A stretch of DNA of 64,000 bases from Tetrahymena thermophila SB210 (Eukaryota > Ciliophora > Oligohymenophorea > Hymenostomatida > Tetrahymenidae), in assembly GCF_000189635.1 (NCBI RefSeq), contig NW_002476259.1, forward strand, positions 21,371-85,370, given 5' to 3'. A program made the translations under genes and the position numbers. Positions 38,413 through 50,361 of the stretch are shown here, piece by piece (the stretch's first letter is position 1; each line of letters opens with the position of its first letter). Below the pieces are notes generated by a model. It did not search any database, was not told the DNA's origin, and worked only from the letters and a program-made list of their open reading frames with translations.

Positions 38413-40767
38413 TCATTAACATACATAAAAATAAATTAATCTCCTAGATTTAAGAAACTTTTTCCTTAGTTCAAATTTTAGTGATTCATGGTAATCGCTA
38501 TTACTTTTTTTAATATAAATTAGTTTAAGTTACTAATCAAGATTAACAATAAATAAATAAATTAAAAGAGTTCTATTATTTTAAATTCAATTTATATTAA
38601 AATATATCTAAAATAATAACAAATAAACTATTTTTACATAAAATAAAGTTTCAAGTTTGTGAAATTAGTGCACTTTGCTAAGGTAGAACCTAAATATAAT
38701 ACTCCTTGTTCACTCATGTAATAATTCTTACTTTATATATATTGAATATAATATTTATAACTAATTGTTAGCAAGTAAAAATGAAATTTTAACAAATGAA
38801 TGTTAACAATCAAAGCAAAAAATTGTAAATTAAAATTATTTTAATTTAAAAAGAATACAAGAGCAATACAAAATATAAAAATAAGTTAAATGAAAACCTA
38901 ATAAATAAAGAAATAAATTAAAAGAGTTTTAATGGTTTTTAATTTGTTTTTATGTAAAAAAATATCACAATCCAAAATTTTTACCTAATATCAAGCGTCA
39001 AATTTGAGAGACTTGTACATTTTGCTAAAGCAGAGCCTAGACTTTTGGCATCTTCATCACCAATAAAGTTCCTACTTTTTAAATATTGAAAAAAAATAAT
39101 CAATTTGTGACCTTAAAAGAAATTCAAAGAAAAAATATGAAATAATAAGAAATAAATTAATTAAAATAAATGAGTTAAATTAAGAAGAACAAAAAATACA
39201 AGCATAATAAAAATAAAAGTAAATCAAATAAATAATTAAATAATTAAATTAAAAAATAAATATGATTATTTTTGTTTATTTTTTTTGAAAAAAATATAAA
39301 AAAAAACTGTTTTTACCGAAGATTAAGTCTCAAATTTGAGAGATTAATGCAATTTGATAAAGCTAAACATAAACCTGAAGCACTTTTATCACCAATTTCA
39401 TTTCCGCTTTTTAAATATAGAAGAATAAAATATAAAGTAAATTAGTTAGAAAGAAAAAATGAAGAAAAATAAGAATTAATTATTCATTAAACCAAAAACT
39501 AAAAATGAAAAAATGAGTTAAATTAAGAAACAAAAAATTCAACTATGAAAAGAAGAAAATAAATCAAATAGAATGCTGGCCAATAAACAAAATAATAAAT
39601 GAATAAGTAAGTTAAAAGAGTTTTTTTCTTTTTAAATTCTTTTTTATATGAAAAAAAATAACAATATAAACTGTTTTTACTCAAGATAAAGTGTCAAATT
39701 TTATAAATTAGTGCACTTTTTTAAATCAGAACCTAAAGCTAATGCACCCCCATCGCCAATTTGAATATCACTTTTTAAATTTTGAAGAAAAAATATAATT
39801 AATTAGTTATTTTAGAGAATTCTTAGTAATGAAGGTAAAATTAAAAAATTTATTAAACTTAAAAAGAAAAAAAACAGAATCAGACAGACTAAAAAATAAT
39901 AAACAAATCAAATAAAAACTAATAAATAAATAAACTAAAAATTTTAATAGTTTTTAATTTATTTTAAATAAAAATATAACAATCAAAAATGAATCATTTT
40001 TTTTTACTTCAACTAAAGGGTCAAATTTGAGAGACTAGTGCTCTTTGCTAAATTAGAAATTAAGCCCGATATACCAATTATACTAACTTAATTTTCACTT
40101 TTTAAAAATTGAAGAAAAAAAATATTATTAAATAATTAGCTAGAAGGAAAAATAAGAAAGAAAACATATGAAAGTTTAACAAATCAATAAGTTTATAATT
40201 TTAATAAAAATATTTTAAATATTATGAAATGAGTTAATAAGAAAAATAAAATAAAAATAAATCAAATAGAAAGCTAATAAATAAGTTAAATGGGTTAATT
40301 ATATTGTTTTAAACTCATTATTTATATTAAAAAAATATCATAATCTAATCTAAAACAAAGTTGTTTACCGAAAATCAAGAAATAATTTTGAGAGATTAAT
40401 GCATTTTGCTAAAGCAGAACCTAAGCCTGATATGCCTTCATCATTAATTGAATTAGAACTTTTAAAAAATTGAAGAAAAAATATTTTATTAATTAGTAAG
40501 TTTGTTAATTGTAAAAATATGAAAGAAAAGCAAATTAATTAATTTAAAATTTTAAAAATATAACAATCAAAAACAAATAAAAAGTTTTTACCTAAGATAA
40601 AGTTTCAATTTTGAGAGATTAGTGTACTCTGCTAAAGTAGAACCTAAGCTTAATGCACCAGTAGTATCAATTTAACTTGCTCTTATTAATAATGGAAGAA
40701 AATTAATAAAATTATTTATACAGTTAGTTAAAAAAAAAAGAAAAGCATGAAAAAAAAGTTAAAAATA

Positions 40768-40803
<36 letters not shown>

Positions 40804-41224
40804 GAAAAAAACAGAATTAAAATAAATAAATAAGTAAATTAAAAGAGTTTTATTATTTTAAATAATTATATTTTTAAAAATTATTTTCAGTATAAATAAA
40901 TTATTTTTACTGAAAATCAAGAGTCAAATTTGAAAGATTAGAGCAGTTAACTAAATCAGAACCTAAATCAGATGCATCTTAATCACCAATTTATAGATTA
41001 GAAAGTCTATTAGACAAAATATATTATAAATAACTTGAAAATTATATTAAAAAAGATAAAAAATGAAAATATACCTTTCATCATAATGGAGAGTTGAATG
41101 AGATTAAAGTGAAAATTTTATGAACTTTTTTTTATCAGTAAATATAAATTAAAAGAAAATTAATAAAAAATAAATAAATATTTACTTCTTCTAAATTCTT
41201 AAAATGTTTTTTATATAACATCAT
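38413..41224 (-). CDS. LRR6: leucine-rich-repeat gene, 10 exons, degenerate exon 1
   Basis: LRR exons: 41006-40911 (96 nt), 40681-40592, 40458-40369, 40097-40008, 39770-39681, 39406-39317, 39074-38985, 38730-38638 (93 nt); last exon 38497-38413 (ends KFLKSRRLIYFYVCQ and TGA). All are multiples of three between phase-2 introns. The first exon is recognisable at about 41224-41075 but has lost similarity, is out of phase and contains TGA, so the start is probably dead. The 96-nt exon seems to use a replacement acceptor (ATAG at 41007-41010) because the usual AAAAG is lost. Repeats are the most irregular of the central arrays. An AAAG microsatellite lies in the intron at 40767-40806. Confidence 0.55.
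40767..40806. repeat. (AAAG)n microsatellite in an LRR6 intron
   Basis: About nine to ten tandem AAAG units expand the common GAAAGAAC motif of the LRR introns. A similar expansion is at 58567-58600 in LRR9. Confidence 0.9.
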
Positions 41225-41927
41225 TTATTTACTTATTTATTTTTCAAAAATGTTGAATCTCAAAATTTGCAAATTTAATAAATTATAAAAATATTAGGAG
41301 ATTAATTTAGTTTTAATTAGAGTTTATTTGGATAAAAAGAACAAATAATGATAAGGTAGATAAAATAAGAAATTACATACCTTGATTATAGGAAGTGATA
41401 TCACCAAAAAATTAGCTTAACATTTATTATTAAATTTTAATCCTACTAATTAAAGCATAAAAATTTAAAAATGTAATAGTAATTAGAGATCGATGGGTGG
41501 GTAGGTAGGTATACATTGAAAAATTCAGTTCTTAAATTTTAACTAAATAATTTTTATAATAATATTTAGGTTTCAGTGTAGTAATGAGGGGAAATTAATA
41601 GACTTTATAGCATATTTAGTATTTATAATATTTCTAAACAGAGCTGAGAGCTGGAAACAGATAAAAAAATTTACGATCTTTGGGTAATGTGAACAAAACT
41701 ACATTATAAAAATATTAATTATCAAAAAAATACTTATGTATATTAATGATAAAGAGTAATTATCCATTTACGTTGTTAATTTGATTCAAAAAATAAATTC
41801 AATTTAAATCTAAGGCATACAAAAAACAATTTAATATTAAATTTATTTTTTTGTTAATTAATTAAAATCAGTATTTTCTATTCTTTTTGATTTTTTCATT
41901 TAAATTGAAAGTAAGTCAACCATATTT

Positions 41928-41988
41928 AGGTTTTGGTTCAGTAAAACGCACTAATCTCTAAATTTTGTTTGCCACTATATTTATTGTA
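41928..41988 (+). pseudogene. Fossil plus-strand LRR exon
   Basis: TTAGGTTTTGGTTCAG and ACTAATCTCTAAATTTTG on the plus strand match the second half of an LRR exon (LG.GS ... TNLQILF) followed by a GTAAG at 41987-41991. All intact LRR genes nearby are on the minus strand, so this is an isolated relic of an inverted or separate copy. Confidence 0.5.
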
Positions 41989-42012
41989 AGTTATTGAATA
42001 AATTTGATTGAA

Positions 42013-42040
42013 AAAATAAATAAATAAATAAATAAATAAA
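42013..42040. repeat. (AAAT)n microsatellite
   Basis: Seven tandem AAAT-type units, followed by TGGGGTTAAG. Similar tracts occur at 25021-25046. Confidence 0.9.
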
Positions 42041-42239
42041 TGGGGTTAAGCTAAATAATTTTAAAACAAAATAATACAAAATTTGAAATTCTATTTATTT
42101 TATTAACTAACTAAAATCAACATTTTATTTTCTATTTCAAATTATTTTACTAAATATATATATTGTAGTTTTTTTAATGTTGGAAACTATATAAATTCAA
42201 ATCGATTTCTTTGTATATTATTAATCACAAAAGTTAAAA

Positions 42240-42660
42240 TAAAAAGTAAAATTTGATTTCTCCTTGAGGTTTTATTTAAATCATGGTATCTAATTAATTA
42301 ATCATGATCAATAAAAAAAGGATAGAAATATGATTGGCAGATAATATTTCAGATTAAAATAAAACTGGCATATAAAAGCTTGGAATTTATATTATTTAAT
42401 AAGATATAAAATAACACTAAATGTATCAAATTATTTTATCATTTTTGGAGAAACCGGAGGGTTTGCTTAAGAGGAATATTAATTTATTTAAGTAAAGTTA
42501 ATTTTTTTATTTTTTATAAATAATTTATTTACTTACAACTATATGAATGAAATTTATAATTAAAAACAATTATAAAATCTATCTATCTATTTATATTTTA
42601 TGTTAATAAACTTTTTTTAAATATTATATAATTAAATATATTATATTATTCAAAACTTTA
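42240..42660 (-). repeat. Conserved LRR 3'-flank block, copy 2
   Basis: This block lies downstream of LRR7 and matches the reverse complement of 5745-6060: CCTTGAGGTTTTATTTAAATC, ACTGGCATATAAAAGCTTGG and GAAACCGGAGGGTTTGC are shared landmarks. It contains CTAT microsatellite units at about 42579-42592. Confidence 0.6.
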
Positions 42661-42697
42661 ATATTTATTCATTCATCCTTTTTTCGCCACTTGTTTA

Positions 42698-45600
42698 TCA
42701 CCAGAAATATTTTTGAAAGACAACTAATCTTTTTGATTTAAGACACTTGCTTATTACTTTGAATTTTTAAGATTCACTCATTGATCTAAAAATTTAATAA
42801 TAAATATGTTTAAATTTTAAATAAATATCAAAATCGAATAAACTTTTAAATTAAAAATTATTTCTTAAATTAATAAATAAAATAGCATTAATGGAATAAA
42901 AAAGATAAAAAAATAAATCAAATTAAAGCTATCAAATAAATTCAAAGAGCTTTTTTGTTTTTTATTCATTTTTATAGTTTAAAATATCACAATCTAAAAA
43001 TTATAAACTGATGCACCGATTGCACCAATTTAATTGTAACTTTTTAAATATTGAAGAAAAAAAATATCATTAAATAGTTAATTAGAAGGAAAAAATGAAG
43101 AAAAATATGAAATAATAAGATTAATAATTAATTAATAATAAAAGTAAAAGTTAAAAATAAAATGATGAGCTAAATTAACAAAGAAAGAACAATAAAAGCA
43201 AGCACAATAAAAGGCAATAGAAAAAAGAGCTTTATTGTTTTTAATTAGTTTTTATAATTAAAAATATTACAATCCAAAACAAATAAACTGTTTTTACTCA
43301 AGACTAAGTGTCAAATTTTAGAGATTAATACAATTTGCTAAACAAGAACCTAAGCCTGATGCACCCATTGCACCAATTTAATTGTAACTTTTAAATTATT
43401 GAACAAAAAATATATTATTAAATAGTTAATTAAAAGGAAAAAATTGAAGAAAAAATATGAAATAATAAGATTGGTTAATTAACAATAAAAGCAAAAGTTG
43501 TAAATAAAATGATGAGTTAAATTAACAAAGAAAGAACAAAAAAAAGCAAGCACAATAAAAAGAAAAAGAAAAAAGAGCTTTATTGTTTTTAATTAGTTTT
43601 TATAATTTAAAATATATCACAATCCAAAACAAATAAACTATTTTTACTTAAGGAAAAGTCCTAAATTTGAGAGATTAATGCAGTTTACTAAACCAGAACC
43701 TAAGCCTGATGCACCCATTGCACCAATTTAGTTGTAACTTTTTAATTATTGAAGAAAAAATATATCACTAAATAGTTAATTAGAAGGAAAAAATGAAGAA
43801 AAAATATGAAACAATAAGATCGATTAATTAACAATAAAAGCAAAAGTTGTAAATAAAATGATGAGTTAAATTAACAAAGAAAGAACAAAAAAAGAAACAA
43901 TAAAAGAAAAAGAAAAAAGAGCTTTATTGTTTTTAATTAGTTTTTATAATTCAAAATATCACAATCCAAAACAAATAAACTGTTTTTACGATAGATTAAG
44001 TGTCAAATTAGAGAGATTAATACAATTTGCTAAACCAGAACTTAACCCTGATGCACCTATTGCTCCAATTTAATTGTTACTTTTTAATTATTGAAGAAAA
44101 AATATATCATTAAATAGAGTAAATTTCGATACAAATTTACAAAAAGCGAGTTTTATATACCGTGTTTTTACATTTAATAAAATTAAAATTTTAAATATTT
44201 TTTGTGAATTTTTTTTCATCCATTTTTGAGTTTGAAAAAATTTATTTTTTTCAAAAAAAATGACATGTTATAAGAATATACGGTATCTATTATTTCAAAT
44301 TTTATATTTTGAGAATTTAAAGCTTTCTAAAAACTCAAAAATAAAGCTGTTTTAAGCTTATTTAGCTGCATTTATTATGTTATTAAGATATATTACATTT
44401 CGCCTTTTGTAAATTAAATAGGCATTTCACTCTAGTTAATTAGAAGGAAAAAATGAAGAAAATATATGAAATAATGAGATTAATTAATAATAAAAGCAAA
44501 AGTTGAAAATAAAATGATGAGTTAAATTAACAAAGAAAGAACAAAAAAAGCAAGTACAATAAAAAGAAAAAGAAAAAAGGCTTTATTGTTTTTAATTAGT
44601 TTATAATTAAAAATATCATAATCCAAAACAAATAAACTGTTTTTACTCAAGCTGAAGTGTCAAATTAGAGAGATTAATACAATTTGCTAAACCAGAACTT
44701 AAGCCTGATGCACCTATTGCACCAATTTAATTGTTACTATTTAATTATTGAAAAAAATATATCATTAAATAGTTAATTTGAAGGAAAAAATGAATAATAT
44801 GAAATAATAAGATTGATTAATTAATAATAAAAGCAAAAGTTGTAAACAAAATAATGAGCTAAATTAACAAAGAAAGAAGAAAAAAATGTAAGCAAGCACA
44901 ATAAAAAGAAAAAAAAAAGAGCTTTATTGCTTTTAATTAGTTTTTATAATTAAAAAATCACAATCCAAAACAAATAAACTGTATTTACATAAGGTGAAGT
45001 GTCAAATTTGAGAGATTAATGCTTTTTGCTAAAGAACAACCTAATCCTGATGCACCCATTGAACCAATTTAATTATAACTTTTTAAATATTAAAGAAAAA
45101 ATATATCATTAAATAGTTAATTAGAAGAAAAAAATGAAACAATAAGATTGATTAATTAATAATAAAAGTAAAAATTGAAAATAAAATATGAGCTAAATTA
45201 ACAAAGAAAGAACAAAAAAAGAAAGCACAATAAAAGAAAAAGAAAAAAGAGTTTTATTTTTTTTAATTAGTTTTTATTATTAAAAATATCACAATCCAAA
45301 ACAAATAAACTGTTTTTACCCAAGATTAAGTGTCAAATTAGAGAGATTAATACAATTTGCTAAACCAGAACCTAAGCCTGATGCACCCATTGCACCAGTT
45401 TCATTGTTACTTTTTAATTATTGAAGTTATAATATATCATTAAATAGTTAATTAAAAGGAAAAAATGAAGAAAAAATATGAAACAATAAGATTGATTAAT
45501 TAATAATAAAAGTAAAAAGTTGAAAAATAAAATAATAAGTTAAATTAACAAAGAAAGAAGAAAAAATAATCAAGCACAATAAAAAGAAAAAGAAAAAAGA

Positions 45601-48600
45601 GTTTTATTGCTTAAAATTAGTTTTTATAATTAAAAATATCACAATCCAAAACAAATAAACTGTTTTTACAAAAGATCAAGTGTCAAATTTGAGAGATTAA
45701 TGCAATTTGCTAAACCAAAACCTAAGCCTGATACACCTTAATCACCAATTTTATTCCAACTTTTTAAATATTGAACAAAAAATATATCATTAAATAGTTA
45801 ATTAGAAGGAAAAAATGAAGAAAAAATATGAAATAATAAGATTGATTAATTAACAATAAAAGCAAAAATAGAAAATAAAATGATGAGTTAAATTAACAAA
45901 GAAAGAACAAAAAAAAGCAAGCAAGCACAATAAAAAGAATAAGAAAAAAGAACTTTATTGTTTTTAATTAGTTTTTTTAACTAAAAATATCACAGTCCAA
46001 TACAAATAAACTGTTTTTACCGAAGATCAAGTATCAAGTTTGAGAGATTAATGCAATTTGCTAAACCAGAACCTAAACCTGATGCACATTTATCACCAAT
46101 TTAATTGTAACTTTTTAAATATTTGAAGAAAAAATATATATATAAATAAATAGTTAATTAGAAGGAAAAAATGAAGAAAAAAAATAATAAGATTGATTAA
46201 TTAATAATAAAATCATAAGTTTAAAATAAAATGACGAGCTAAATTAATAAAAAATGAACAAAAAAAAGCAAGCACAATAAATAGAAAAAGAAATAAGAGC
46301 TTTATTGTTTTTAATTAGTTTTTTTAACTAAAAATATCGCAGTCCAATACAAATAAACTGTTTTTACCGAAGATCAAGTGTCAAGTTTGAGAGATTAATG
46401 CAATTTGCTAAACCAGAACCTAAACCTGATGCACATTTATCACCAATTTAATTGTAACTTTTTAAATATTGAAGAAAAAATATATAAATAAATAAATAAA
46501 TAATTAATTAGAAGGAAAAAATGAGAAAAAATATGCAATAATAATAATAATAATTACAAAAGTTGAAAATAAAATGATGAGCTAAATTAATAAAGATTGA
46601 ATAAAAAAAATCAAGCAGAATAAAAAGAAAAAGAAAAAAGAATTTATTGTTTTTAATTAGTTTTTATAATTAAAAATATCACAATCCAAAACAAATAAAC
46701 TGTTTTTACCCAAGATTAAGTGTCAAATTAGAGAGATTAATGCAATTTGCTAAACCAGAACCTAAGTCTGATGCACCAGTTGCACCAATTTAATTGTAAC
46801 TTTTTAAATATTGATGAAAAATATATCATTAAATAGTTAATTAAAAGGAAAGAATGAAGAAAAAATATGAAACAATAAGATTGATTAATTAATAATAAAA
46901 GTAAAAAGTTGAAAAATAAAATAATAAGTTAAATTAACAAAGAAAGAAGAAAAAAAAGCATACAAGCACAATAAAAAGAAAAAGAAAAAAGAGTTTTATT
47001 GTTTTTAATTAGTTTTTATAATTAAAAATATCACAATACAAAACAAATAAACTGTTTTTACCCAAGATCAAGTGTCAAGTTTGAGAGATAAATGCAATTT
47101 GCTAAATCAGAACCTAAACCTGATGCACATTTATCACCAATCTAATTTTTTCTTTTTAAATATTGAAGAAAAAAAATATCATTAAATAGTTAATTAGAAG
47201 GAAAAAATGAAGAAAAATATGAAATAATAAGATTAATAATTAATTAATAATAAAAGTAAAAGTTAAAAATAAAATGATGAGCTAAATTAACAAAGAAAGA
47301 ACAAAAAAAAGTAAGCAAGCACAATAAAAAGAAAAAGGAATAAGAGCTTTATTGTTTGTTTTTAATTAGTTTTTATAATTAAAAATATCACAATCCAAAA
47401 CAAATAAACTGTTTTTACCCAAGATCTAGTATCAAGTTTGAGAGATTAATGCAATTTGCTAAACCAGAACCTAAGCTTGATGCACCAATTGCACCAATTT
47501 CATTGTTACTTTTTAATTATTGAAAAAAAAAATTTGAAACAATAAGATTGATTAATTAATAATAAAAGCAAAAGTTGAAAATAAAATGAGTTAAAATAAC
47601 AATGAAAGAACAAAAAAAATGCAAGCATAAGAAAAAGAAAAAAAGCTTTATTGTTTTTAATTAGTTATTATAATTAAAAATATCACAATCCAAAATAAAT
47701 AAACTGTTTTTACGATAGATTAAGTGTCAAATTAGAGAGATTAATACAATTTGCTAAACCAGAACTTAAGCCTGATGCACCTATTGCACCAATTTAATTG
47801 TTACTTTTTAATTATTGAAGAAAAAATATATCATTAAATAGTTAATTAGAAGGAAAAAATGAAGAAAAAATAATAAATAATAAGATTGATTAATTAATTA
47901 ATAATAAAAGCAAAAGTTGAAAATAAAATGATGAGCTAAATTAACAAAGAATGAACAAAAAAAAGTAAGCAAGCACTATAAAAAGAATAAAGGAAAAAGA
48001 GCTTTATTGTTTTTATAATTAAAAATATCACAATCCAAACAAATAAACTGTTTTTACCCAAGATCAAGATTCAAATTTGAGAGATTAATGCACTTTGCTA
48101 AACCAAAACCTAAGCCTGATGCGCCTTTATCACCAATTTAATTGTAACTTTTTAAATATTGAAGAAAAAATATATCATTAAATAGTTAATTAGAAGGAAA
48201 AAATGAAGATAAAATATGAAATAGTAAATAAGATTAATTATTAATAAAAATAAAGTTAAAAATAAAATGGTGAGCTAAATTAACAAAGAAAGAACAAAAA
48301 AAAGCAAGTACAATAAAAAGAAAAAGAAAATAGATCTTTATTATTTTTAATTAGTTTTTATAATTAAAAATATCACCATCCAAAACAAATAAACTGTTTT
48401 TACTTAAGGCAAAGTGTCAAATTTGAGAGATTAATCAACTTTGTTAAAGAAAAACTTAAGCCTGACGCACCAATTGCACCAATTTATTTTATACTTTTTA
48501 AATATTGAAGAAAAAATATATCATTAATAAGTTAATAAAAAGGAAAAAATGAAATAATAAGATTAATTAATAAAAAATAAAAGCAAAAGTTGAAAATAAA

Positions 48601-49630
48601 ATGATAGGCTAAATTAATAAAAGAAAGAACAAAAAAAAGTATGCAAGCACAATAAAAAGAAAAAGAAAAAAGAGCTTTATTGTTTTTAATTAGTTTTTAT
48701 AATTAAAAATATCACCATCCAAAACAAATAAACTGTTTTTACCCAAGATCAAGTGTCAAATTTGAAAGATTAACACAATTTGCTAAACCAGAACATAAGT
48801 CTGATACACCTTTATCACAAATATAATTGGAACTTTTTAAATATTGAAGAAAAAATATTTAATTTAATAGAGTAAGTTGCCATACAAATTAACAAAAAGC
48901 GAGTTTTAACTGTCTTTTTACATTTTACAAAATTAAAATTTTAAATATTTTTTCAAAATTCTTTTTCATCTTAAAACATCTAACCTCGTATTGTAATTTA
49001 AAAATTTACACACTGCGAGTTTCGAGGGAATACGGTAATATATATTACATTTCGCCTTTTATAAATTAAATAGGCAATTCACTCTAGTTAATTAGAAGGA
49101 AAAAATGAAGAAAAAATATAAAATATTAAGCACAATAAAAAGAAAAAGGAAAATAAATAAAATAAATTAAAAGAGCTTTAAAGTTTTAAATTAACTTTTA
49201 TAATTAAAAATATTACAATCCAAACTAATAAATTGCTTTTATTAAGTGTAAATTTTAATAGCAAAAAGTGAAGAAAATATCTCAAATAATAAAAAATGAA
49301 TAATAAGTAATTAAAAGTTGAAATGAAAATTAAGTTAAAATGCTAAAAAATTTTAGTTTTAATAAAAATCAGCAAATAATGATGATAATTTCAAAAACAA
49401 AATTATTTATTTAAATAAATTGAAAGTTAAATATATAAAAAATATTAATAATAATAAAAATAATATTAATTAATAATATATACCAAAGATCAATATGGAG
49501 AACCTAATGAGATAAAAGTGAAGAGCTTAAAAACTTTTTTTTATTAATTTATATAAATTTAAAGGATATTAATAAAATAATTAATAATCACTTCTTCTAA
49601 TTCTTCGTAATATTTAATCTGTTGTATCAT
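42698..49630 (-). CDS. LRR7: largest LRR gene, 16 repeat exons, one-base shift in exon 1
   Basis: Exon 1 is 49630-49484. LRR exons (high ends) lie at 48832, 48493, 48147, 47803, 47508, 47151, 46799, 46457, 46110, 45759, 45409, 45078, 44736, 44079, 43737 and 43387; each is 90 nt, phase 2, and open. The last exon 42785-42698 ends KCLKSKRLVVFQKYFW and TGA. If exon 1 were in frame the protein would have about 558 residues with 16 near-identical repeats (INLSNLTLDL, NQIGAMGASGLGS). Exon 1 has eight As where the intact genes have seven (TAATAAAAAAAAG), giving 147 nt and a TGA at its end. One extra base is thus all that separates it from coding. Introns hold two MITE copies and one fossil exon (43010-43037). 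Confidence 0.7.
43010..43037 (-). pseudogene. Fossil LRR exon in LRR7
   Basis: The start of an LRR exon (TAC AAT TAA ATT GGT GCA ATC GGT GCA TCA on the minus strand) is joined directly to intron sequence (GTTTATAATTTTTAG). About 60 bases, including the 5' splice site, are missing. It lies between the last intact LRR exon and the terminal exon. Confidence 0.7.
44117..44432 (-). mobile_element. Complete TA-MITE in an LRR7 intron, 316 bp
   Basis: The element is flanked by TA (44115-44116 and 44433-44434). Its ends are imperfect inverted repeats: one starts GAGTAAATTTCG ... TTTACAAAAAGCGA, the other, read in reverse, GAGTGAAATGCC ... TTTACAAAAGGCGA. Removing it restores the standard intron sequence AAATAGTTAATTAGAAGG seen in neighbouring units. 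No open frame is present, so it is a non-autonomous element; TA duplication fits a Tc1/mariner-type origin. Confidence 0.8.
48870..49084 (-). mobile_element. Shorter TA-MITE in LRR7, 215 bp
   Basis: This copy has the same ends as 44117-44432 (GAGTAAGTTGCC and, in reverse, GAGTGAATTGCC), TA on both sides, and the same intron target AATAG|TTAATTAGAAGG. The middle is deleted by about 100 bp relative to the longer copy and contains a different G+C-richer piece (CACTGCGAGTTTCGAGG). Confidence 0.8.
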
Positions 49631-49910
49631 TTATTTTTTTTCAAAAATATTGAATTGCAATTTATGAAATTTAATTAATTATAAATTGATAAAAAGAACA
49701 AATAAAATATAATAATTAATTAATTATCAAATATTAAATTATTAATTTTGTTTTATGAAGAGATATCACAGAAAAATTAATTATTTAATCTAAATATTTA
49801 TATTTCAAACATATAATTAAAAATATATATAGTAGGAATTAGAGATGGCTGTTAGTTAATTATATTTTAAAAAATTCTAGTAATTAATTAATTAACCTAG
49901 AATAATTTAA
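49631..49910 (-). promoter_or_regulatory. LRR upstream arm of LRR7
   Basis: This is the same sequence as one arm of the 537-bp palindrome: TTTTTTCAAAAATATTGAATTGC next to the ATG, then GAAGAGATATCACAG, then TATATATAGTAGGAATTAGAGATGG. Its conservation directly upstream of LRR1, L7 and L9 suggests promoter function, though it could simply be carried along in gene duplications. Confidence 0.55.
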
Positions 49911-50094
49911 TGAAAATTTATAAGTAGATCATATTGATAAAAAAAAAATAAAGTAAATAATTTAAGGATGAAGATAAATTTAAAATATTTTTTGAATAAA
50001 ACTAAAAATAAAACAAAAAATACAACACAAGTAAACACATCATTTTTGGCATTTATATAATTTATAAAGAAATAATATAACACTAACAGGTTCA

Positions 50095-50340
50095 AATTAT
50101 TTGATCGTTTTTGGAGAAACCATAGGGTTACTTAAGAGGAATTAATTTATTTAAGTAAATTTAATTTTTTTATTTTTTATAAATAATTTATCAACTTACA
50201 AAAATAAATATGAATGATATTTATAAATATAAAATCAATAATAAATCATCTATCTATCTATCAGTTTATATTTTAGATTTAAAAAAACTTTTCAAAATAT
50301 TATATAATATTATTCAAACATTTAATATTTATTCATTCAT
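50095..50340 (-). repeat. Conserved LRR 3'-flank block, copy 3
   Basis: Landmarks GGAGAAACCATAGGGTTAC and TTAAGAGGAATTAATTTATT match copies at 42240 and 53735 and the reverse of 5745-6060. It lies directly downstream of LRR8. Confidence 0.6.
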
Positions 50341-50361
50341 CCTTTTTTCTCCACTTGTTTA

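Larger units (their letters stand above)
41225..42697. other. Spacer between LRR7 end and LRR6 start
   Basis: The first 300 nt is a diverged promoter arm (TTTTTCAAAAATGTTGAAT; then GATATCACC; GTAATTAGAGAT). Then come a GGGTGGGTAGGTAGGT patch (41493-41510), a fossil plus-strand LRR exon near 41928-41988, an AAAT microsatellite (42013-42040), and from about 42240 the conserved downstream block of LRR7. No active gene is seen. Confidence 0.55.
49631..50361. other. Spacer between LRR8 end and LRR7 start
   Basis: This is two family flanks joined back to back: 49631 to about 49910 is the promoter arm of LRR7 (compare 1-268 and 59326-59560), and from about 50095 to 50340 it is the downstream block of LRR8. 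The short minus-strand open frame at 49907-50095 falls at the join and looks like background. Confidence 0.7.

Noticed and set aside
49907-50095. 62-residue hydrophobic open frame
   Set aside because: It lies at the junction of a promoter arm and a 3'-flank block and has no counterpart at the other copies of either.
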